From Gammaproteobacteria bacterium (GTDB lineage Bacteria > Pseudomonadota > Gammaproteobacteria > Eutrophobiales > Eutrophobiaceae), in NCBI GenBank assembly GCA_021773235.1, contig JAJFKL010000032.1:1-64000 (forward strand): a DNA stretch of 64,000 bases. The letters run 5' to 3'. The notes under the pieces were generated by a model. That model saw only the letters and a program-made list of their open reading frames with translations, had not been told where the DNA came from and searched no databases. Below, piece after piece: positions 25,697 through 34,678 of this stretch (position 1 is the stretch's first letter; every line of letters begins with the position of its first letter). Both the position numbers and the translations under genes were made by a program.

Positions 25697-27205
25697 ATGC
25701 ACGAATCTAATCGAAACTTGCCGGCTAAGTTATATACTGCCGAGCAGGTTAGAGAACTTGATCGGCTTGCCATAGAAGAACATGGTATTTCTGGTTTCAC
25801 CCTCATGCAGCGGGCTGCACGCTTTAGTTATGACGTACTAAAACAGCATTGGCCGGATGCAAATAATATCGCTGTTGTCTGTGGTGGTGGAAATAATGCA
25901 GGTGATGGCTATGTCTTGGCTAAATTGGCATTAGACGACGGTAAACAAGTCTCGGTAATTAATATGTTCAATCCTGAAGATTTGAAAGGTGATGCTGCAA
26001 CTGTTTTTCAGGATTTGAGTACTACAAACATATGTCCACAAAATTATTCTACTTCAATATTTGATGGGGTTGATGTCATTGTTGATGCTCTATTTGGAAC
26101 AGGGCTTGATCGCGATATAGAAGGGACGTGCTTTGATTTAATAAAGTTGATGAATATGTCTGCAAGTCCGACTATTTCAATTGATATCCCGTCAGGAATA
26201 AATGCGAATACAGGGGATAGGATGAATATCGCGGTTAACGCTGACGTCACTGCTACATTCATAGGACTAAAGCAGGGAATGTTTACCCATGATGGGCTTG
26301 CCGCATCGGGACAGATCAAATTCAATAGCCTTGAAGTGCCAGATGAGGTCTATCTGCAAATGAATTTAAACAGTGGTAGCCATGCTGCTTCTAGATTAAA
26401 TCTCGAGGATTTGAGTAAAGTACTTGAACCGCGACATCGTAATTCACATAAAGGCCATTTTGGACATGTACTCGTTGTCGGAGGCGATGAAGGTTATCTT
26501 GGTGCCGCACGCATGGCGGCTGAGGCAGCGGTGCGTGTAGGTGCTGGTTTAGTAAGTATTGCAACACGTTCATCGCATGCAAGTCTGCTCAGTACTGTGA
26601 GACCTGAAATAATGTCACACGGTGTTGAAACACTGGATGACTTAATGCCGTTGATCAAACGTGCAACGGTGATTGCGATTGGGCCAGGCTTAGGAAAATC
26701 GGAATGGGCCAAATTATCATTAGCACGAGTACTCGAATCAAAGCTTCCAATAATCATTGATGCTGATGCTTTAAATCTCTTGGTTGAAGAAGAACAGGCC
26801 TCAACTTCATGGGTGATTACGCCACATCCGGGTGAAGCAGCACGTTTGTTAAATACGGATACAAAGACAATTCAGCAAGACAGATTCAATTCGCTAGGCT
26901 TATTACATGAAAAATTTCAGGGACCAGTTGTACTCAAAGGGAGTGGAACATTAATCGCCGATACTAATGGCGATTTTTCCGTCTGTGATGCGGGCAACCC
27001 TGGAATGTCTTCCGGCGGTATGGGTGATGTCTTAACCGGGGTTATTGCTGGTTTGATTGCACAAGGTATTGAGATTAATCATGCCACTAAATTAGGCGTG
27101 TACTTACATGCCATTGCTGCTGATAGAGCTAGCAACAGAGGTGAACGCGGCCTATTGGCGATGGATCTGATGCCGCACCTTCGCAATCTAGTAAATCCTA
27201 AATAA
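25697..27205 (+). CDS. nnr: Bifunctional NAD(P)H-hydrate epimerase / ADP-dependent dehydratase
   Basis: 502 residues. The N-terminal YjeF epimerase domain (about 1-225) has CGGGNNAGDGY; the C-terminal ribokinase-like dehydratase domain (about 230-500) has GHFGHVLVVGGDEGYLGAARM and GNPGMSSGGMGDVLTG. Together they repair hydrated NADH and NADPH. It starts 2 bp after orn and its last stop base is the first base of the tsaE ATG, so orn-nnr-tsaE is one operon. Confidence 0.95.
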   Translation: MHESNRNLPAKLYTAEQVRELDRLAIEEHGISGFTLMQRAARFSYDVLKQHWPDANNIAVVCGGGNNAGDGYVLAKLALDDGKQVSVINMFNPEDLKGDAATVFQDLSTTNICPQNYSTSIFDGVDVIVDALFGTGLDRDIEGTCFDLIKLMNMSASPTISIDIPSGINANTGDRMNIAVNADVTATFIGLKQGMFTHDGLAASGQIKFNSLEVPDEVYLQMNLNSGSHAASRLNLEDLSKVLEPRHRNSHKGHFGHVLVVGGDEGYLGAARMAAEAAVRVGAGLVSIATRSSHASLLSTVRPEIMSHGVETLDDLMPLIKRATVIAIGPGLGKSEWAKLSLARVLESKLPIIIDADALNLLVEEEQASTSWVITPHPGEAARLLNTDTKTIQQDRFNSLGLLHEKFQGPVVLKGSGTLIADTNGDFSVCDAGNPGMSSGGMGDVLTGVIAGLIAQGIEINHATKLGVYLHAIAADRASNRGERGLLAMDLMPHLRNLVNPK

Positions 27206-27654
27206 TGTTGTTATCACTTAAAGATGAGTCCGAGACAATCGCCTTGGGCGCTAAAATAGCCAGTGCGTTGAGTGGTGGTGAGATTATTTTTTTACAGGGT
27301 GAACTTGGGGCGGGTAAGACCACTTTTGTACGTGGAGTATTAAATTCACTAGGGCATTCTGGCAATGTGAAAAGCCCTACCTATACCTTGGTCGAACCCT
27401 ATTCGATTACTGGCCATGACGTGTATCACTTTGATTTATATCGTATTAATGACCCTGAAGAGCTAGAGGCAATGGGCATTCGTGATTATTGTGACGGTAA
27501 AGCAATCTGCCTGTTTGAATGGCCTGAGCAGGGAGCTGATGTTCTACCCGAGGCTGATATCACTCTGCTTCTTTCACATCTTTCGTCTGGTAGGGAGGTT
27601 GAAATTAAATCACATTCAGTCACCGGTGAGAACATTCTAAAACGCATCAAATAA
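27205..27654 (+). CDS. tsaE: tRNA threonylcarbamoyladenosine biosynthesis ATPase TsaE
   Basis: 149 residues with Walker A GELGAGKT (residues 32-39) and the family sequences SPTYTLVEPY and YHFDLYRI. TsaE drives the TsaBD complex that makes t6A37 on ANN-decoding tRNAs. One-base overlap with nnr. The gene is followed by amiC after 158 bp containing a promoter-like sequence, while in E. coli tsaE-amiB-mutL-miaA-hfq run together. Confidence 0.95.
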   Translation: MLLSLKDESETIALGAKIASALSGGEIIFLQGELGAGKTTFVRGVLNSLGHSGNVKSPTYTLVEPYSITGHDVYHFDLYRINDPEELEAMGIRDYCDGKAICLFEWPEQGADVLPEADITLLLSHLSSGREVEIKSHSVTGENILKRIK

Positions 27655-27681
27655 GCTCCATAAACGCTCTGATTTCCGCAG

Positions 27682-27709
27682 TTGACACTAGAAATATATC
27701 TACTATTAT
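27682..27709 (+). promoter_or_regulatory. Probable sigma-70 promoter upstream of amiC
   Basis: Perfect TTGACA at 27682-27687, 16-base spacer, TATTAT at 27704-27709. It would give a leader of about 95 bases before the amiC ATG and could drive amiC-mutL-miaA-hfq. Confidence 0.55.
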
Positions 27710-27812
27710 TCATATAAAACATGGATATAGGTTGCTTTTTTAAACAAAACTTGAAACTATTCACCCTACAGTAATATAAACAATTAAAAGGTTAGGGTTT
27801 AGGTCAACGAAA

Positions 27813-29114
27813 ATGCGTCTTATTTTATTAAATATTTTCGTCTTTCTATCATCATCGATTCTCGCTGAGACAGTGACGATTGATAATGTGCGAGTTTGGG
27901 CCGCCCCTGATAGTACACGTGTCGTTTTTGATGTCAGTGGTCCAGTTGAACATCAGTTGTCGCTACTAACAGCGCCTTATCGAACGGTTATAGATCTTAA
28001 GCAAGCATCAATGACTAAAAAGCCGGTGCAACCTGGCTCTGAGGATAAGTATCTACAAGCTATTCGCTCAGCTGCCCGTAATCAAGATGATCTTCGAATA
28101 GTATTGGATCTGAAAAAATTCGTTCAATATAAAACATTCCAGCTAAAACCTAATAAACAATATGGTCATCGACTAGTTGTTGACCTTTATGGCGCTGACA
28201 ATGACAAAATAAAAACAAACAGTGTTCAAGAAGAAGTGACAGCTGCGAATCGACCGCGAGATGTGATAATTGCTATTGATGCTGGTCATGGTGGTGAAGA
28301 TCCTGGAGCCAAGGGACCAAGCGGCGTCTATGAAAAAAATGTCGTCTTGAAGATTTCTCAACAACTTGTAGATGTTATTAATAAAGAACACGGCATGCGT
28401 GCGTTTATGATTCGCAAGGGTGATTACTATATGTCTTTACGCAAGCGTATAAACAAAGCACGAGAATATAAGGCAGATCTATTTATGTCTGTCCATGCAG
28501 ATGCATTTCGTGACCCGAAGGTACATGGCTCCTCGGTATATGTTTTATCTAAACGAGGCGCAAGTAGTGAGGCGGCTAAGTGGTTAGCTGAATCTGAAAA
28601 TGCATCTGATTTGATAGGTGGTGTTAGTTTAGATAACAAAGATGATGTACTTGCCTCTGTGTTGCTAGATTTATCACAAACTGCCAGTCTTGAAGCCAGT
28701 ATCGATATTGCAGACCGAGTATTAAAAGGTCTTAAAAGCGTTGGCAAGGTACACAAGCGTACTGTGCAGTCAGCTGGATTTGCAGTTTTAAAGTCACCTG
28801 ACATTCCTTCAATATTGATCGAGACAGCATTTATTTCGAATCCACATGAAGAACGAAAATTATTGAGTAAAGACCACCGGACCAATATGGCAAATGCAAT
28901 CATGGTTGGTCTACGTGGTTATTTCCGGGACTTTGCTCCAGAAGGAACCTTACTGGCGTCACGAAAGCACATTATAGGACGCGGTGAAACGCTTTCGACT
29001 ATTGCACAACACTACCAGGTCAGCACTGATACCTTACGAAGATACAATGACCTGAAAGGTGATTTGGTTCGTGTAGGGCAGACTATAAGTATCCCAAGAA
29101 GCAGCGGTACTTAA
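27813..29114 (+). CDS. N-acetylmuramoyl-L-alanine amidase (AmiC/AmiB type)
   Basis: 433 residues. Signal peptide (about 1-18), AMIN domain (about 22-130) for envelope or septal targeting, zinc Amidase_3 domain (about 150-370; AIDAGHGGEDPGA with the first zinc His, and SVHADAF), and a C-terminal LysM peptidoglycan-binding repeat (about 385-428). It splits septal peptidoglycan during cell separation. The LysM end makes it like E. coli AmiB. The conserved neighbours are tsaE upstream and mutL downstream. Confidence 0.94.
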   Translation: MRLILLNIFVFLSSSILAETVTIDNVRVWAAPDSTRVVFDVSGPVEHQLSLLTAPYRTVIDLKQASMTKKPVQPGSEDKYLQAIRSAARNQDDLRIVLDLKKFVQYKTFQLKPNKQYGHRLVVDLYGADNDKIKTNSVQEEVTAANRPRDVIIAIDAGHGGEDPGAKGPSGVYEKNVVLKISQQLVDVINKEHGMRAFMIRKGDYYMSLRKRINKAREYKADLFMSVHADAFRDPKVHGSSVYVLSKRGASSEAAKWLAESENASDLIGGVSLDNKDDVLASVLLDLSQTASLEASIDIADRVLKGLKSVGKVHKRTVQSAGFAVLKSPDIPSILIETAFISNPHEERKLLSKDHRTNMANAIMVGLRGYFRDFAPEGTLLASRKHIIGRGETLSTIAQHYQVSTDTLRRYNDLKGDLVRVGQTISIPRSSGT

Positions 29115-29152
29115 TAAACCTCACACACTAGTACTACCTAGTCAGTAATACC

Positions 29153-29169
29153 TGCCGTATCATACGGCA
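29153..29169 (+). promoter_or_regulatory. Hairpin occupying the mutL ribosome-binding region
   Basis: Perfect 7-bp stem TGCCGTA/TACGGCA with a 3-base loop, ending one base before the mutL ATG. No purine-rich ribosome-binding site lies outside it. It may hold mutL translation low. Confidence 0.5.
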
Positions 29170-29170
29170 C

Positions 29171-30847
29171 ATGTCAGATAGTAGAAGTTTTCCTCGCATC
29201 CATAAACTCCCTGTTTCAGTTGCAAATCAGATTGCTGCGGGTGAAGTGATCGAACGTCCGGCTTCTGTAGTGAAGGAATTGATTGAAAACAGTATTGATG
29301 CCTCTGCGACAAAAATTGAAATCGATATTGAAGAAGCCGGTAAAAGTTTGATACGCGTGCGTGATAATGGACAGGGGATACACAAAGACGATCTCGAGCT
29401 AGCGTTACAAGCACATGCCACCAGCAAATTATCAACATTTTCTGATCTGTCACAGATAGTCAGTATGGGTTTTAGAGGAGAAGCAATCCCCAGTATTGCT
29501 TCGGTGTCACGATTTACACTGACATCACGGCTTCAAGGTATTGAGGAGGCTTGGACTATCGATAATCAACTCCAAATAAAACCTGCATCCCATGAGACCG
29601 GGACAACAGTTGAAGTTAATGATTTGTTTTTTTCTACGCCAGGACGCCGTAAATTTTTAAAGGCAGAGAAAACTGAGTATCTACATATACAGTCTTTGAT
29701 CAGAGCGCTTGCTTTAAGTCACTTTTCAACTGGTATTTTCGTTAAACATAATGGGCAGTCTCTATTTAATTTGCCTGCGTGTAATAATGATATTGAGCAA
29801 CGTATCATCAGTGTTTGTGGACGCTCATTTATTAATAAAAGTGTGCAACTTGATACAGCAAAAGAAGGAATGCATTTATGGGGGTGGTTGGGATTGAATG
29901 ATGTGGCTCGTAGTCAATCTGATCGACAGTATTTTTATGTCAATGGGCGTATTGTTCGTGATAAGCACGTCAATCACGCTATACGTTTAGCTTATGAAGA
30001 TCGTATCGCTACCGGTCGTTATCCAAGTTATGTGCTGCACTTTGATATTGACCCTTCATTAGTTGATGTTAATGTCCATCCCGCGAAATCAGAAGTCCGC
30101 TTTTCAGAAACCAGAGATGTGCATGATTTTATTTATAGCAGTCTTTTGGAAACCTTAAGAAAACCGATCGTCGTTGTAGACAATAATGTTAACTATGAAA
30201 CGAATGGATTAAACGAACAGAAAAACATTAATGAAGAAACTAATGTTTATAGTACGGCTAATTTTAATCAAACTGATATTCTCGATAGCAGGAGATCATC
30301 GTCAAAATACTTATCATTACTGTCAAACCAATTTCTAATTGCCACGATTAATAACGATCAATATTTAATTGATACTGCTAGATCAAGGGCAGTAATTACT
30401 GCACAGCATTTAAATAAAGACTTTCTGTCACAGTCTATGACCATGAGACCCATTCTTGTGCCGGTGGCTTGTGAGTTGAATATGGACTTACTGGAACTTG
30501 TTGGTAAAGATGACATGCTCATTGAACAATGGGGTTTTAAATTAGAACAAATTGCACCAACTCAAATATTAATTCGCTCAATTCCCGCAGTATTAATCTA
30601 TTCCGAGGTAATTCCTTTAGTTAAAGATCTACTCGGTGCGCTATACAAAAATGAAGCGAGTATGGTGATCTCCAATACACTTGCACAACACGTTAACGAT
30701 TCTGGTACAACGCTGGATGAGAGCAGTACAGGAGAATTAATTAATGAGATTTCTTTATTTGAGAAAATGCCACATGAATCAGAACCTTTGCCATGGCGAA
30801 AACTTGATTCTGAAACCCTGTCGACATTGTTAAACGCACGTTCATGA
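29171..30847 (+). CDS. mutL: DNA mismatch repair protein MutL
   Basis: 558 residues, somewhat shorter than E. coli MutL (615). The GHKL ATPase domain is intact: VANQIAAGEVIERPASVV, DNGQGI, HATSKL, GFRGEA. The linker and C-terminal dimerisation domain are reduced, and the DQHAxxExxxxE endonuclease motif is absent at the expected place (the frame reads LIDTARSRAV), so it is of the MutH-dependent type. It starts one base after a 7-bp hairpin and has no evident Shine-Dalgarno sequence. Its end overlaps miaA by 4 bp. Confidence 0.95.
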   Translation: MSDSRSFPRIHKLPVSVANQIAAGEVIERPASVVKELIENSIDASATKIEIDIEEAGKSLIRVRDNGQGIHKDDLELALQAHATSKLSTFSDLSQIVSMGFRGEAIPSIASVSRFTLTSRLQGIEEAWTIDNQLQIKPASHETGTTVEVNDLFFSTPGRRKFLKAEKTEYLHIQSLIRALALSHFSTGIFVKHNGQSLFNLPACNNDIEQRIISVCGRSFINKSVQLDTAKEGMHLWGWLGLNDVARSQSDRQYFYVNGRIVRDKHVNHAIRLAYEDRIATGRYPSYVLHFDIDPSLVDVNVHPAKSEVRFSETRDVHDFIYSSLLETLRKPIVVVDNNVNYETNGLNEQKNINEETNVYSTANFNQTDILDSRRSSSKYLSLLSNQFLIATINNDQYLIDTARSRAVITAQHLNKDFLSQSMTMRPILVPVACELNMDLLELVGKDDMLIEQWGFKLEQIAPTQILIRSIPAVLIYSEVIPLVKDLLGALYKNEASMVISNTLAQHVNDSGTTLDESSTGELINEISLFEKMPHESEPLPWRKLDSETLSTLLNARS

Positions 30848-31770
30848 TTGCTTCATCGCAAGTGATTTTTATTATGGGACCGACGGCAACGGGTAAAACA
30901 GATTTGGCCGTGCACTTACATGAGAATATCGATAGTGAAATCATCAGCGTAGATTCGGCCATGGTCTATAAAGGGATGGATATTGGTACGGCAAAACCAG
31001 ATATAGAGTTGTTAGAAAAGGCACCACATCGATTGATTGATATATGTGACCCTTTGGAATCGTATTCAGCGGCACAATTTAGAGAAGACGCAAATTCGGC
31101 TATCGAAGAGATCTTGGCTAAAAATAAAACGCCCGTGCTTGTTGGCGGCACAGGACTATATTTTCGAGCTCTTGAGCATGGTTTGGCGGAATTGCCAGAG
31201 GCAAATTCGCAAATACGAACCAAGATTGAAGCAGAGGCTGATGCCGACGGTTGGCAGAGTCTGCATAGCAGGTTGAAAGAAATTGATCCGGAGGCTGCGA
31301 ATCGCATTAGCGAAAATGATCCGCAGCGTATTCAAAGAGCATTAGAAGTCTTTGAAATTACAGGTAAAACCCTGTCATCATTAATATCTGCTGAACATAA
31401 AGAGCCATTTCCATACCCGATCAAAAAAATCATTTTGTCGCCTGAAGACCGTTCAGTTCTTCACGACCGGGTCAAATGTCGCTTTTTAGATATGTTGAAG
31501 ACTGGATTTGTCGATGAGGTCGAGGCCTTATTTCGACGTGGTGATTTATCATTAGAATTACCGTCTATGCGATTGGTTGGTTATCGACAAGTTTGGCGTT
31601 ATTTAAATGGAGAGTGTAGCTACGAAGAAATGCAAGATCTTGCCATTATTGCAACGCGGCAACTTGCCAAGCGTCAGATCACCTGGTGCCGTTCAGAAGA
31701 TAATGCTGAATGGCATGATCCATACAAAACGGGTGTTTTCTCTGAAATATTGAAAAATCTAGATAATTAG
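30844..31770 (+). CDS. miaA: tRNA dimethylallyltransferase MiaA
   Basis: 308 residues. P-loop GPTATGKT (residues 12-19), then DSAMVYKGMDIGTAKP and the family sequence VGGTGLYFRAL. It adds dimethylallyl to A37 of tRNAs reading codons that begin with U. ATGA overlap with mutL indicates coupling. The gene order mutL-miaA-hfq-hflX is the E. coli order. Confidence 0.97.
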   Translation: MIASSQVIFIMGPTATGKTDLAVHLHENIDSEIISVDSAMVYKGMDIGTAKPDIELLEKAPHRLIDICDPLESYSAAQFREDANSAIEEILAKNKTPVLVGGTGLYFRALEHGLAELPEANSQIRTKIEAEADADGWQSLHSRLKEIDPEAANRISENDPQRIQRALEVFEITGKTLSSLISAEHKEPFPYPIKKIILSPEDRSVLHDRVKCRFLDMLKTGFVDEVEALFRRGDLSLELPSMRLVGYRQVWRYLNGECSYEEMQDLAIIATRQLAKRQITWCRSEDNAEWHDPYKTGVFSEILKNLDN

Positions 31771-31881
31771 CCGTTTATTTATCTCATTTGTAATATACTT
31801 GTTGGATAATAAGTAGAAATGGTCGTGGTACTATATAGACGGCTGATAAATAAGAATAATTAGATTCAAAGGAGAGTTATT

Positions 31882-32127
31882 ATGAGTAAGGGGCACTCAT
31901 TGCAGGATCCTTTTTTAAATGCATTAAGGAAAGAGCGCATTCCAGTATCCATATTTTTGGTCAATGGGATAAAGTTACAAGGACAAGTAGAATCTTTCGA
32001 TCAATTTGTCATATTGCTTAAAAATTCGGTGAGTCAATTGGTGTATAAACATGCAGTTTCAACAATTGTACCAGCGAGAAACGTCAAACTCCCTCGCGCA
32101 GATGAGGATTCTGCCGAAGAAGGGTGA
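31882..32127 (+). CDS. hfq: RNA chaperone Hfq
   Basis: 81 residues: the Sm1 region ([22 protein letters not shown]) and Sm2 region ([10 protein letters not shown]) are complete, with a short acidic tail (EDSAEEG) compared with the long tail in E. coli (102 residues). It pairs small RNAs with mRNAs. AAAGGAGAG lies at the ideal distance before ATG. The 111-bp gap after miaA may hold its own promoter. Confidence 0.98.
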   Translation: MSKGHSLQDPFLNALRKERIPVSIFLVNGIKLQGQVESFDQFVILLKNSVSQLVYKHAVSTIVPARNVKLPRADEDSAEEG

Positions 32128-32154
32128 CCTCAATTAATCTAGTTTGGTAAGCAT

Positions 32155-33453
32155 TTGGAATCAAAATCCGCTGACATTCAGCGTGCTTTAATCGTTTACG
32201 TCGATTTTTATAAATCTACTGCTGATGATGCATTTAGTGAATTTGTTCAATTAGTCGTCTCCGCTGGCCTAGACGTAATTTGTTCTATTAAAGCCCCACG
32301 TCAATTTCCTGATGCCCAGCTCTTTGTAGGTAAGGGTAAGGCCGACGAAATCACACAACAAGCAGAAGAATTGAATGCTGATGTAGTCATTTTTAACCAC
32401 CCGCTGACACCAGCACAGGAAAGAAATCTCGAGAATCACATCAAAGTTCGTGTCATAGACAGAATAGGCTTGATTTTGGATATATTTGCCCAGCGCGCGC
32501 GAAGCTATGAAGGTAAATTACAGGTTGAACTGGCTCAATTGCAACATTTATCGACCCGCTTAATAAGAGGTTGGACCCATTTAGAACGCCAAAAAGGTGG
32601 TATTGGTCTACGTGGTCCGGGTGAAACTCAGCTTGAAACTGATCGCCGGTTGGTCGGTTTTCGAATCAAATTGATTAATCAGCGCTTGGACAAAGTACGA
32701 AAGCAACGAAATTTGAGTAGGCAGCAGCGTAAGAAAAATGATGTGCCAGTTATCTCTTTGGTTGGTTATACCAATGCAGGAAAATCAACGCTTTTTAATC
32801 GACTGACCGGGGCGAATGTAAGAACTGCGAACCAATTATTTGCGACTCTCGATCCGACATTGAGACGAGTCGAGATGGATTCTGGAAGGAATATAATTTT
32901 AACGGATACGGTAGGATTTATTCGAGATTTACCGCATGATCTGGTTGAGTCATTTCAGGCGACTTTGGAAGAAGTACGAGAAGCCGATATATTAATACAC
33001 GTCATTGATGTTGATCATGAGCAACGTCAGCAACGAATTGATGAAGTGAACAAGGTTATCGAGTTAATTGGTGCAGAAAATGTTCCGCAAATAGAGGTCT
33101 ATAACAAGATCGATAAATATTCAGAGCAAACAGCACGAATTGAAATGGCGGATAATTATCCCCATATAAGGATATGGTTGTCTTCACAGACGGGCGAAGG
33201 GCTAGATCTTTTGCGAGAAGGCATTGAGCAACAGTTACGACAAGACAGAAAGCCGCATTTTCTGAACCTACCGGTCACAGCAGGTCAGTTACGAGCAAAA
33301 TTATTTGATCTTGGAGCCGTAAGACAGGATGATGAGAACGAAAAAGGCGGCTGGATAATGGAAGTTGAATTGGAGCAATTCAGATTAAATAAGCTTTGTG
33401 AAGAAGCTAGCTTGGACATAACGCAGTTGCAGACATTGCCTGCTCATTATTAA
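32155..33453 (+). CDS. hflX: GTPase HflX, ribosome rescue/splitting factor
   Basis: 432 residues from a TTG start at 32155; no ATG is available near the conserved N-terminus. The HflX N-domain (FVGKGKADEI, FNHPLTPAQERNLE, RVIDRIGLILDIFAQRA) and the segment KGGIGLRGPGETQLETDRR are diagnostic. G domain motifs: GYTNAGKST (204-212), DTVGFIRDLP, NKID. Longer by a few residues than E. coli HflX. It lies 27 bp after hfq and 79 bp before hflK. Confidence 0.96.
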   Translation: MESKSADIQRALIVYVDFYKSTADDAFSEFVQLVVSAGLDVICSIKAPRQFPDAQLFVGKGKADEITQQAEELNADVVIFNHPLTPAQERNLENHIKVRVIDRIGLILDIFAQRARSYEGKLQVELAQLQHLSTRLIRGWTHLERQKGGIGLRGPGETQLETDRRLVGFRIKLINQRLDKVRKQRNLSRQQRKKNDVPVISLVGYTNAGKSTLFNRLTGANVRTANQLFATLDPTLRRVEMDSGRNIILTDTVGFIRDLPHDLVESFQATLEEVREADILIHVIDVDHEQRQQRIDEVNKVIELIGAENVPQIEVYNKIDKYSEQTARIEMADNYPHIRIWLSSQTGEGLDLLREGIEQQLRQDRKPHFLNLPVTAGQLRAKLFDLGAVRQDDENEKGGWIMEVELEQFRLNKLCEEASLDITQLQTLPAHY

Positions 33454-33491
33454 GATCGCACACAAATTCATTTTTAATATTTTATACAAGG

Positions 33492-33527
33492 GTATTTTTA
33501 AATACTCATAAATTTCTTCGGAGAAAT
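33492..33527 (+). promoter_or_regulatory. Two adjacent hairpins in the hflK leader, one covering the Shine-Dalgarno
   Basis: First hairpin GTATTT/AAATAC at 33492-33505. The second, ATTTCT-TCGG-AGAAAT at 33512-33527, includes the GGAGA ribosome-binding site of hflK in its loop and 3' arm. The start codon follows five bases later. Confidence 0.45.
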
Positions 33528-33532
33528 ACAAA

Positions 33533-34678
33533 ATGGGCTGGAATGAACCACCTGATAAAGATAAGGGTAAAGACCCTTGGGGTAATCGTGGCAATGGAGG
33601 AGACGGGCCACCGGATCTTGACGAAATTATCAAGAAGATGCAAAAAGGACTAGGCGGTATGTTTGGTAATCGACCTAGTAAAATAGGTGACAATAATTCA
33701 ATGTTTCCTTTTTTCATGGGCATCATCATGCTTTTAGTCTGGTTGGCCTTTGATGCAACATACTTGATAGATCAACAAGAACGCGGTGTTGTACTGCGTT
33801 TCGGTAAACACGTTGATACTCTTGAACCGGGATTAAACTTTCGTTTTCCTAGGCCGGTAGAAGTCGTCCAAAAGGTTAATGTTGGACAGGTTCGATCAAT
33901 TACACATAAAGCATTGATGCTGACACAAGATGAAAATATTGTTGATGTTGAAGTGGCAGTACAATGGCGAATCGGAAATGCAGATCAATATTTGTTTAAT
34001 GTTTACTCTCCAGCTTCAACATTAAGGCAAGTAACCGAGAGTTCAGTTCGTGAAGTTATTGGTAAGAGTAAGCTTGATTTTGTTTTGACCGAAGGACGAA
34101 GTGAAATAGCAGAAAGAATACAATCCTTAATACAGGAAACTCTGGGGGAATATAAAACAGGTATTTATATATCCACCGCAGAAATGCAACCAGCGAAACC
34201 ACCAGAAGAAGTAAAAGCAGCATTTGATGATGCTATCAAGGCACGAGAAGATGAACAGCGCCAGGTGAATGAAGCAGAAGCCTATAGGAATGATATCCTG
34301 CCAAAGGCTCGTGGTGGTGCAGCTCGATTACGTGAAGAGTCAAATGGCTATAAGTCACGAATCATATCCAAGGCTGAAGGTGAAGCGAGTCGCTTTGGAC
34401 AGCTATTGGCGGAATATCAGCGTGCACCTGCAGTTACACGTGAACGGTTATATTTGGATGCAATTGAATCCGTATTCAGGAATACCAATAAAGTGCTTAT
34501 TGATAATGATAATGGAAATAGCTTGATGTACTTACCGATAGATAAATTGATAGATAAACGACAAAACAATAGCTCGAATAATGCTATTCCAAATTTTAAT
34601 GAGTCTACTAATTCATCATCCACAACTATGAATGATGTTCGACAAAGACTTGATGAACGACTCAGAGGAGCACGCTAA
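33533..34678 (+). CDS. hflK: FtsH protease modulator HflK
   Basis: 381 residues. A Gly/Asp/Lys-rich cytoplasmic N-terminus (about 1-60), one membrane helix (about 62-80), then an SPFH/band-7 domain (ERGVVLRFGKHV) and a long helical region ending in a Ser/Asn-rich tail. With HflC it forms a cage around FtsH in the inner membrane. Its stop shares a base with the hflC ATG (TAATG). The ATG at 33533 has GGAG nearby, inside a small hairpin. Confidence 0.96.
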   Translation: MGWNEPPDKDKGKDPWGNRGNGGDGPPDLDEIIKKMQKGLGGMFGNRPSKIGDNNSMFPFFMGIIMLLVWLAFDATYLIDQQERGVVLRFGKHVDTLEPGLNFRFPRPVEVVQKVNVGQVRSITHKALMLTQDENIVDVEVAVQWRIGNADQYLFNVYSPASTLRQVTESSVREVIGKSKLDFVLTEGRSEIAERIQSLIQETLGEYKTGIYISTAEMQPAKPPEEVKAAFDDAIKAREDEQRQVNEAEAYRNDILPKARGGAARLREESNGYKSRIISKAEGEASRFGQLLAEYQRAPAVTRERLYLDAIESVFRNTNKVLIDNDNGNSLMYLPIDKLIDKRQNNSSNNAIPNFNESTNSSSTTMNDVRQRLDERLRGAR

